DNA from: Bacteroidota bacterium
Lineage (GTDB): Bacteria > Bacteroidota > Bacteroidia > Flavobacteriales_D > Crocinitomicaceae
Direction of reading: 5' to 3'
Assembly: GCA_006226555.1 (NCBI GenBank)
Contig: SBGS01000141.1
Location: forward strand, 1-6,897
Length of the DNA: 6,897 bases
The notes under the pieces were generated by a model. It was not told the origin of the DNA, made no database searches, and saw only the letters and a program-made list of their open reading frames with translations. This document shows, piece after piece, positions 1-5,565 of this stretch. Numbering within the stretch: the stretch's first letter is position 1; each line of letters starts with the position of its first letter. Both the position numbers and the translations under genes were made by a program.

Positions 1-1671
1 TCCAGAGATTCAATTGCTTTTTTCAATGCGGTTCATGAGAATTCATCGAGAGCATTCAATGAATTCGTTACAACCTACCCTCAATCTGATTATCTTGATC
101 TTGCTCAGGAAAGCTATCATCACATTAAGTTTATTGAGGAAACAGGAGATGGTTCTATGGAGTCATTTGAAAGTTTTGTTGCGAATAACCCCGGGTCACC
201 ACTGGTTTCCGATGCCCAGGAACAGGTTTATCGCATGCGAACTGAGAAAGGGGATATTGATGGATATGAGCAATTCATATTCAAACACAAGGATTATCCA
301 CAAATTGAATTGGCTTGGGAAGAGCTCTTTCAACGTTTCCTGATTCCTTATTCCGAAGAGCGGATCAATGCATTCAACGAAAAGTATCCGGATCATCCGA
401 TAAATGATCGAGTTGCTCTAGAGCGCTTGCGTATGCGAGATGATTTCTTACCATTGAAAAGAGGAGAATTGTTCTACTTTCTTTCATTTGATGGAGATAC
501 CTTATTGTCTTTGACAGCTGAAGCAGTTGGAGATTTTAATGAAGGACTTTGCTCATATGCGAAAAACGGAAAGGTTGGTATAATCGATGTTTCCGGTGAG
601 GAACGTGTTAAGGCGATGTACGAATCGATAAGTCCATTCGTAAATGGTCAGGCAATCGTTGAATTAGAAGGGAAATATGGTGTGATCGACCGAAATGGCC
701 GAACGGTTATGGATCTTGTATTCGACGACATCGGAGATTTAGTAGGAGGTAGAAGATTTGCTCAATTCGATGAGCTTTATGGTTATTATGATGAGAATGG
801 TTTCAATATTATTCAACATGGCTTTACCGATGCCTACGACTTTGAAAATGGTAAGGCAAAAGTGCTTTTTCAGGAGAAACCGGCATACATTGATCTCAAT
901 GGAACCTACATTATTCAGCCGTATTTCGATGACATCAAACCTTTCAATGACAGTCTGTTTGTCTACGAAGAAAATGGTCTGTTTGGTTTGACGGATAAGA
1001 CATGCAAGAAATTAACTGAACCACAGTACAATTACATCGGAGCTTCTATAAATGGTTTAGCTGTGGCGTCACATGAAGATAGAGTGGTATACATTAATGG
1101 AGAAGGGAAGATAGTGATCGATAAATCATTCGAAGTGTTTCCAAACTACATTCAACAGGGAACATTTAAAGATTCCATTGCAGTCGTATATCAGGAGGGT
1201 AAATATGGAAGGATTCAACCCGATGGTACACTTTTAAACAAGTTCAAATATGATAATATAGGGAACGGTAAGGGTGTTTTTGCCGGAATGAAAGAGGATT
1301 TTTGGGGTTTGTTCGGCAAGAATGATAAAACAATACTTTCTGCCGAATACGATGAATTGTTCTTTGTCAATGATGAGCTATTGATCGCCCGAAGAAATGA
1401 CACTACGGGGATGATACTTAAAACTGGCAAAGCAGTTATTCCATTTCTTTTTGAGGATATTGAAAAATTGACTGATTCCCTTTACCTTGTAAAACAAAAT
1501 GGTCTTTCCGGCGTATATAAAAGAGGTGAGATGTTATTTCCGGTTGAATACGATGAAGTAACTTTCTTTAGCCGAGATGTGATCAGGTTGACCAATGATC
1601 GTGAAGTAGTGTACTTATCGATAATAGATGGTCGCGTATTAAAAATTGAGCAGGATGTTCGATTGGATTGA
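1..1671 (+). CDS. WG-repeat protein with N-terminal helical repeats (5' partial)
   Basis: The reading frame is open from base 1 and ends at TGA 1669-1671, so the true start lies upstream; the ATG at 157 is internal, because residues 1-52 before it continue the same repeat pattern. 556 residues are visible. Residues 14-145 form about four helical, TPR-like units of 26-37 residues sharing an F-x-x-x-x-P core (for example AFNEFVTTYP, SFESFVANNP). Residues 180-556 form about ten or eleven WG-type units of about 34 residues, recognisable by phrases such as GKYGVIDRNG, YIDLNG, DFWGLFGKN and a trailing [FY]-[DE]-[DE]-[IL]. WG repeats (WG_beta_rep) are beta-rich modules abundant in Bacteroidota; their molecular role is mostly unknown, and binding or scaffolding in the envelope is an inference. 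Any signal peptide is outside the window. The last 17 bases overlap the next gene, a TonB-like protein, which suggests coupled expression. Confident on family, not on function. Confidence 0.88.
   Translation, partial: SRDSIAFFNAVHENSSRAFNEFVTTYPQSDYLDLAQESYHHIKFIEETGDGSMESFESFVANNPGSPLVSDAQEQVYRMRTEKGDIDGYEQFIFKHKDYPQIELAWEELFQRFLIPYSEERINAFNEKYPDHPINDRVALERLRMRDDFLPLKRGELFYFLSFDGDTLLSLTAEAVGDFNEGLCSYAKNGKVGIIDVSGEERVKAMYESISPFVNGQAIVELEGKYGVIDRNGRTVMDLVFDDIGDLVGGRRFAQFDELYGYYDENGFNIIQHGFTDAYDFENGKAKVLFQEKPAYIDLNGTYIIQPYFDDIKPFNDSLFVYEENGLFGLTDKTCKKLTEPQYNYIGASINGLAVASHEDRVVYINGEGKIVIDKSFEVFPNYIQQGTFKDSIAVVYQEGKYGRIQPDGTLLNKFKYDNIGNGKGVFAGMKEDFWGLFGKNDKTILSAEYDELFFVNDELLIARRNDTTGMILKTGKAVIPFLFEDIEKLTDSLYLVKQNGLSGVYKRGEMLFPVEYDEVTFFSRDVIRLTNDREVVYLSIIDGRVLKIEQDVRLD
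40..435 (+). repeat. Protein-level helical repeats (TPR-like) in the WG-repeat gene
   Basis: In frame 1, four tandem units can be lined up: they begin near AFNEFVTTYPQ, SFESFVANNPG, GYEQFIFKHKD and RINAFNEKYPD. Each has an aromatic-rich first helix, a proline-containing turn (YP, NP, YP, YP) and a second helix with a conserved alanine region (DLAQESY, SDAQEQVY, ELAWEELF, RVALERL). The units are 26-37 residues long, which resembles TPR-like helical hairpins. The match is by eye, and a solenoid of another family is possible. The first unit may be preceded by more units outside the window. Confidence 0.6.
538..1668 (+). repeat. Tandem WG repeats, about 10-11 units
   Basis: Residues 180-556 split into units of 32-37 residues. 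Each has the layout: N/D-G-x-A strand, charged turn, Y/W-G-x-x-D/N-x-x-G, then a strand ending in F/Y-D/E-D/E-I/L and x-F. The clearest are VELEGKYGVIDRNG, FQEKPAYIDLNG, YQEGKYGRIQPDG and KEDFWGLFGKNDK. Later units are more degenerate, with the WG dipeptide replaced by YG, FG, SG or VY. The last unit ends at the C-terminus, so no separate anchoring or sorting domain follows. The repeats are divergent at the DNA level, which points to old duplications and not to a recent expansion. Confidence 0.8.
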
Positions 1672-2416
1672 GAGATATAAGTTTGGGATCATTGCCACAC
1701 TGATGGTGTACATTGCGATTTTCATGTATCTCCAGATGGATTCTTATGACCATTATTTTGAGATCAGGTCCTTTACTGATGGGGCATATGTCAAAGAAGA
1801 ACCGGAAGTCGAAATAGACAGGGATAATATCCAGATTCCACAGGATTTTGAAGCCGGAGATATTAAGAATATGGCGAACGATGTGAACGATTCCAGAAAA
1901 CGTTCATATGAAGATTACGCCTACAACAATAACGCTAAAGACGTGGAGCAATCCGTTCGAGATCTTGAAAAACAGTTCTACAATGAGGCAGGTGGAGATG
2001 CGGAACGAAAGAAGTTGGAGCAACAAATGAAAGATCGTCAGGAAAAACAAACGACGAGCAGTACAACAAATAATAGCAATACACCATCAAATAATGGCGG
2101 TGATATAGCATATAAGGGTAAAACCATGGTAGATTATTCGCTCAAGGATCGTCAGCCATTCCAAAATAACAAGTGGTACGTGAGGAATCCGGGATATACG
2201 TGTGGATACGGTTCAGGCGTTGTGCACATTGATATAAAAGTAAATCAAAATGGAAATGTCACTACAGCTGAATATAATCCTTCAAAATCAAATGGTGCCA
2301 GCACTTGTATGATCGAGAAGGCCATTGAATACGCTAAGAAATCGCGTTTCGCATATTCGTCGAAAGCCCCGTCATCACAGTCGGGTTGGATCCTTTATAC
2401 ATTTGTCTCTCAATAA
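1655..2416 (+). CDS. Single-pass membrane protein with TonB-like C-terminal domain
   Basis: I take ATG 1655 (253 residues); a TTG at 1646 would add three residues but is less likely. The N-terminus is short and cytoplasmic, followed by one membrane helix at about residues 10-27 (FGIIATLMVYIAIFMYLQ). A charged region follows, with a likely coiled coil at 95-132, a Ser/Thr/Asn linker at 133-149, and a C-terminal domain at about 155-253. That domain has the layout of Bacteroidota TonB C-terminal domains: PGYTCGYGSG, then VVHIDIKVNQNGNVTTAEYN, then a C-x-x-x-K-A helix, KSRF, and Q-S-G-W-I-L-Y-T-F. TonB proteins pass proton-motive energy from ExbB/ExbD to outer-membrane receptors. No Pro-rich spacer is seen and no exbB or exbD lies in the window, so a non-transport role is possible. 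It overlaps the WG-repeat gene by 17 bases and abuts the next gene. C183 and C218 could form a disulfide (inference). Confidence 0.8.
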   Translation: MFDWIERYKFGIIATLMVYIAIFMYLQMDSYDHYFEIRSFTDGAYVKEEPEVEIDRDNIQIPQDFEAGDIKNMANDVNDSRKRSYEDYAYNNNAKDVEQSVRDLEKQFYNEAGGDAERKKLEQQMKDRQEKQTTSSTTNNSNTPSNNGGDIAYKGKTMVDYSLKDRQPFQNNKWYVRNPGYTCGYGSGVVHIDIKVNQNGNVTTAEYNPSKSNGASTCMIEKAIEYAKKSRFAYSSKAPSSQSGWILYTFVSQ

Positions 2417-3289
2417 ATGGGTCAAGACGTCAGAGAGATATTCAGGAAAGATATTGATACCGAATGGTGGGATCAGCAAGTTGCGGCATCTCACTTTAAA
2501 AACCCTATGATCTATTCATGGGTCTTGGATATACTGGCCGACGACTGGAGTATTTTTACGGATGAAGATAATGCGCTACCTGTTCCGTTTTCGACAAAAT
2601 TCGGATTGAGAAGAGCTCGTCAGCATCCTTTCTCAAGACAAGTTGATTTTCTGAACTTCGAAAATCAATCTGGGATTATAAAACAAGTGAAAAAGAGTTT
2701 TGCCGAAGTAGATCTCGGGATCTCTATCTCAGGAGATTATCCATTGGATCAGGTTTTTCAATGTATAGATCTGAATGAACCGCCAGAGCTTTCTACGAAT
2801 GCCAGAAGATTGGTTAAGAAGTCGGAAGGTTTTGACTATGAGTTCAGTGAGGACACGAATGACCTTGTTCATTTTTTTCATTCGAATTCACGCGAAAAGA
2901 TCGATCTACCGGAAAGCCACTCTTTACTGCTTGAAAAGATCATGAAGGGTTTTTTATTCAGGGAAAAAGGATTTTATCTAACTGCAAAAATGGATGAGAT
3001 CGTTGTGGCAGGTATTTTTATTATCCTTGATAAGGATGTAGCCTATTACCTGATTGCGGACGGAACATCCGAAGCAAAAAAGGAAGGAGTTGTTTTTGGT
3101 CTGATGAAGAGAGCGATCGATCATGCGCGAGAACTGGGGTATCAGCGGTTTGATTTTGGAGGTTCCAATGTCGAAAGTGTTGCAGCATTCTATCGTAAAT
3201 TTGGAGCGTCAGATGAAAAATATTCTAGGATCGTACAGGATGAATTACCTGCGTGGTTCAAATTTGTAAAGAAATTGAGAGGTGCTTAG
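2417..3289 (+). CDS. FemAB/GNAT-type acyltransferase
   Basis: This 290-residue soluble protein starts at ATG 2417, immediately after the TAA of the previous gene (zero spacing), which favours this start. The N-terminal half carries the pattern common to Bacteroidota FemAB-like proteins: W-W-D-Q (17-20), a Tyr-Ser-Trp stretch (IYSWVLDIL, 32-40), a P-V-P-F segment followed by KFGLRRARQHPFSRQVDFL. The C-terminal half (about 140-290) is the acyl-CoA N-acyltransferase fold: AGIFIILDKDVAYYLIADG, then a helix GVVFGLMKRAIDHARELGY and the diagnostic FDFGGSNVESVAAFYRKFGA (245-264). FemAB relatives transfer aminoacyl or acyl groups to amino groups, classically on peptidoglycan precursors; the donor and acceptor here cannot be read from sequence. 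No signal peptide or membrane segment is seen, so it is cytoplasmic. Its last 8 bases overlap the next acetyltransferase gene, which suggests both enzymes work on related substrates (inference). Confidence 0.8.
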   Translation: MGQDVREIFRKDIDTEWWDQQVAASHFKNPMIYSWVLDILADDWSIFTDEDNALPVPFSTKFGLRRARQHPFSRQVDFLNFENQSGIIKQVKKSFAEVDLGISISGDYPLDQVFQCIDLNEPPELSTNARRLVKKSEGFDYEFSEDTNDLVHFFHSNSREKIDLPESHSLLLEKIMKGFLFREKGFYLTAKMDEIVVAGIFIILDKDVAYYLIADGTSEAKKEGVVFGLMKRAIDHARELGYQRFDFGGSNVESVAAFYRKFGASDEKYSRIVQDELPAWFKFVKKLRGA

Positions 3290-4106
3290 AGAAGTCGCGG
3301 ATAACGTTTCATACCTGGAAGTACTCTCCCGCTTTCAGTTCCCAAAAGATGCTGTTCTTTTCGTCTCTTCGGATATTGGCATATTTGCGAAAAACATGCA
3401 AAAGCATGGCGAGCGATTCGATGCAAATGCTTTTATCGACAGCCTGCAACAACTTGTTCCGGAGGGAACATTGATAATACCGGGATATACCGATAACTTG
3501 GTAGACGGGGATACTTTTGATCCTTCGAAAACAAAACCGAACGTAGGTGCTCTTCCAAATAAAACAATGCGCCGAAAGGATTTCATTCGAACAAAGGATC
3601 CACTTCATTCTGTATTTGTTTGGGGAAAAGATAAAGAAGAATTAATTCAACGAGAAGACGAAAGTACTTTTGGACCGAATTCTATGTTTGCATATTTGCA
3701 TGAGAAGGATGCATTTTTTCTCTTCATTGACATTCATATTCAGGCATGCTTCACATATATCCATTACGTAGAAGAGGTTCAGCGTGTGAATTATCGACGT
3801 TTTTACGATTATGACATTACCTATGTGGATAGGGGTGAAGCGCTTAAAAGAAAGGTGCGATTCTACAGTAAAAAGCTGGGTGTGATATCGGATATCATGG
3901 ACTTACATGCCGTTTTTGAAAAGGATGGAGATTATGATACAATTCTGTATCGAGGAAGTAAGATTGACGTATTAAAAAGTAAATTGGTCTTTGATAAAGC
4001 GAGCACATGCATTACACATGGTCCGGTGTTGTATCGGTTTTCGATGAATAAGTGGGCTAAAGACTTTGTTAAAAGACATATACTTAGGAAAAAAGGAATT
4101 TTATAA
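3282..4106 (+). CDS. AAC(3)-fold N-acetyltransferase
   Basis: 274 residues. GTG 3282 is the only sensible start: an in-frame TGA lies at 3276-3278, the next ATG (3396) would remove the first strand, and GTG overlaps the previous stop. The order of motifs fits the aminoglycoside 3-N-acetyltransferase family: DAVLFVSSDIG (23-33), a helix then LVPEGTLIIPGYT (58-70), TFDPSKTKPNVGALPN (78-93), FIRTKDPLHSVFVWGK (101-116), STFGPNSMFAYL (128-139) and FTYIHYVEEV (157-166). The family uses acetyl-CoA to acetylate amino groups; many chromosomal members act on sugars or other small amines and give no drug resistance. Here the usual R-S-x-H-P-x-x-S segment reads R-T-K-D-P-L-H-S, and the H-S pair near strand 1 is S-S. 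The T-x-x-H-x-x-E motif (T158, H161, E164) is kept. The C-terminal region (about 170-274) is divergent. Substrate unknown; I would not call it a resistance gene. Confidence 0.78.
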   Translation: MLREVADNVSYLEVLSRFQFPKDAVLFVSSDIGIFAKNMQKHGERFDANAFIDSLQQLVPEGTLIIPGYTDNLVDGDTFDPSKTKPNVGALPNKTMRRKDFIRTKDPLHSVFVWGKDKEELIQREDESTFGPNSMFAYLHEKDAFFLFIDIHIQACFTYIHYVEEVQRVNYRRFYDYDITYVDRGEALKRKVRFYSKKLGVISDIMDLHAVFEKDGDYDTILYRGSKIDVLKSKLVFDKASTCITHGPVLYRFSMNKWAKDFVKRHILRKKGIL

Positions 4107-4115
4107 TAACAGGAA

Positions 4116-4958
4116 ATGAGTAAGATCGATTGGAAAACGGTAAAGGAATATGAAGACATTACATTTAAAATGTGTGATGGCGTAGCGAGAATAGCTTTTA
4201 ATCGTCCTGAGGTCAGAAATGCTTTCAGACCAAAGACTGTTGAAGAATTGTTGGAAGCGTTGATCATCTCTCATGAATCACAGGAGATTGGTGTCGTATT
4301 AATTACGGGAGAAGGGCCTTCGCCTAAAGATGGCGGATGGGCGTTCTGTTCAGGTGGTGATCAGCGTGTACGTTCAACTACTGGTTACAAAGGTCTGGAC
4401 GGTATCAATAAGTTTAATATTCTGGATGTACAGCGTCAGATCAGGTTCATGAACAAGGTGGTTATTGCTGTTGTTCCGGGATGGGCTGTTGGTGGAGGTC
4501 ACAGCTTGCACGTGGTTTGTGATATGACGCTAGCGAGTAAGGAACATGCGATCTTCAAACAAACTGATGTTGATGTGGCGAGTGTAGACGGTGGATTTGG
4601 TTCAGCGTATTTAGCGCGTCAGGTAGGTCAGAAGAGAGCCAGGGAAATCTTTTTCTTAGGGAAGTCATATTCTGCGCAAGAGGCATTTGACATGGGAATG
4701 GTAAATGCGGTTGTTCCTCACGATGAACTGGAAGATGAGGCCTTTGCTTGGGCTCAGGAAATCTTAACGAAAAGCCCTACAGCTATTAAAATGACCAAAT
4801 TTGCTTTTAACCTGATCGACGACGGTTTGGTTGGTCAGCAAGTTTATGCCGGAGAAGCAACACGTTTACTTTACGGTACAGATGAGGCGGTGGAAGGGCG
4901 CAATGCATTTTTGGAGAAACGAAAACGTGATTTTTCGAAATTCCCGAAATTCCCATAA
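4116..4958 (+). CDS. menB: 1,4-dihydroxy-2-naphthoyl-CoA synthase
   Basis: This crotonase-fold enzyme closes the ring of o-succinylbenzoyl-CoA to give 1,4-dihydroxy-2-naphthoyl-CoA in menaquinone synthesis, in the cytoplasm. It is 280 residues, full length for MenB. Visible signatures are the CoA-binding region with FNRPEVRNAFRPKT (28-41), FCSGGDQRVR (77-86), PGWAVGGGHSLHVVCD (121-136) supplying oxyanion-hole glycines, SVDGG (156-160), SAYLARQVGQKRARE (163-177) and the C-terminal RNAFLEKRKRDFSKFPKFP typical of MenB. The Q-T-D-V-D-V segment places Asp151 where the E. coli enzyme has a glycine that leaves room for bicarbonate, so this is the bicarbonate-independent type II form, as in Mycobacterium tuberculosis. 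ATG 4116 lies 9 bases after the previous stop. No other men gene is in the window, so the pathway is split or continues elsewhere. Identity is firm. Confidence 0.96.
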   Translation: MSKIDWKTVKEYEDITFKMCDGVARIAFNRPEVRNAFRPKTVEELLEALIISHESQEIGVVLITGEGPSPKDGGWAFCSGGDQRVRSTTGYKGLDGINKFNILDVQRQIRFMNKVVIAVVPGWAVGGGHSLHVVCDMTLASKEHAIFKQTDVDVASVDGGFGSAYLARQVGQKRAREIFFLGKSYSAQEAFDMGMVNAVVPHDELEDEAFAWAQEILTKSPTAIKMTKFAFNLIDDGLVGQQVYAGEATRLLYGTDEAVEGRNAFLEKRKRDFSKFPKFP

Positions 4959-4973
4959 AATTTATTCTGAAGT

Positions 4974-5525
4974 ATGCTTAGGAAGCTTATACATAGTATT
5001 TCTCTTTTGTTCTTTGTTTTTGTAGTGCTTGGTTGTAGAAATTACAAGTCCAGATTCAAAGAAAGGTACTCTGAAACAGTAGAATTCGTTGGCCTAAAAG
5101 AAAAAAATCGAAAAGTTGAGTTTATTCATTTAGTTCACAACAAAGATGAGATGTATGTCATATCTAACGATTCCACAGTTTTAACAGATTCAGGAATCAA
5201 AGGAACTCTTTCCGTGCCTCGTAAATTAATTGAGGATAACTTTGAAATAATGTCGAATTACAAAAAGAAGTTGTTTAAAAAGGAGGAAAGACCCGAGATT
5301 TTTCAGGTTCATCACTATCTGTCTGGAGACTATGAACTAAATGAAGGTCAAAAAGTGGATATTTCAAAAGAAGATATAAAATCATCCGTTATTTATTTTC
5401 ATAAAAGAAATTGGATTGGAGTCACTGTTGGCCTATGTTATACAACTGTCAGTTTTGTGATGATGGGTATAATTGATAGTGGTGGTTCGAAAAAAAATGT
5501 GGATATTCCTGCAAGTTATTGGTAA
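4974..5525 (+). CDS. Putative lipoprotein with C-terminal hydrophobic segment
   Basis: 183 residues; I do not recognise a named family. The N-terminus is a lipoprotein signal: MLRKLIH, a hydrophobic core (SLLFFVFVV) and a lipobox-like V-L-G-C with Cys21 as the lipidation site. No acidic run follows the cysteine, so there is no sign of the surface-export signal described in some Bacteroidota. The middle is hydrophilic, with short strands such as EMYVISNDSTVLTDSG (59-74). Near the end, DISKEDIKSSVIYFHKRN precedes a hydrophobic stretch at about 147-167 (WIGVTVGLCYTTVSFVMMGII) and a short polar tail, an arrangement I have seen in small Bacteroidota proteins of unknown role. It begins 15 bases after menB and ends just before the hairpin terminator, so it is the last gene of the unit. 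Its GC (about 33% by hand count) is clearly below menB (about 45%), so it may be recently acquired or fast evolving. Confidence 0.72.
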   Translation: MLRKLIHSISLLFFVFVVLGCRNYKSRFKERYSETVEFVGLKEKNRKVEFIHLVHNKDEMYVISNDSTVLTDSGIKGTLSVPRKLIEDNFEIMSNYKKKLFKKEERPEIFQVHHYLSGDYELNEGQKVDISKEDIKSSVIYFHKRNWIGVTVGLCYTTVSFVMMGIIDSGGSKKNVDIPASYW

Positions 5526-5537
5526 GAAGACGAATAA

Positions 5538-5565
5538 AAAAAAGCGAGGTCATCCTCGCTTTTTT
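5538..5565. terminator. Bidirectional Rho-independent terminator
   Basis: A perfect hairpin is formed by AAAAAAGCGAGG (5538-5549) and CCTCGCTTTTTT (5554-5565) around the loop TCAT. The GC-rich core is 7 bp (AGCGAGG/CCTCGCT). A T tract follows on the plus strand, and the A run at 5536-5543 gives a T tract on the minus strand. It lies 12 bases after the lipoprotein stop and directly abuts the minus-strand stop at 5566-5568, so it can end both convergent units. Confidence 0.88.

Noticed and set aside
157..159. ATG 157 as the start of the WG-repeat protein
   Set aside because: The frame is open upstream to base 1 and the upstream residues contain another copy of the helical repeat, so this Met is internal.
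14..343. Plus-strand open frame of 109 codons near the window start
   Set aside because: It lies in another frame over the WG-repeat gene, whose own frame is open from base 1 and shows clear repeats; the product has no recognisable character.
1646..1648. TTG start for the TonB-like gene
   Set aside because: An ATG follows three codons later at 1655 and directly precedes the natural short N-terminus before the membrane helix.
3309..3608. Antisense open frames opposite the AAC(3)-fold gene (also 3335-3586)
   Set aside because: They lie wholly opposite a gene with strong family motifs, and their translations show no domain-like pattern.
3282..4106. Clinical aminoglycoside resistance gene
   Set aside because: The fold fits AAC(3), but key segments differ, the C-terminal part is divergent and no mobile-element context is present, so a housekeeping or envelope role is more likely.
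3932..4267. Minus-strand open frame of 111 codons across the AAC(3)/menB junction
   Set aside because: It is opposite two well-supported genes and looks like low-complexity antisense translation.
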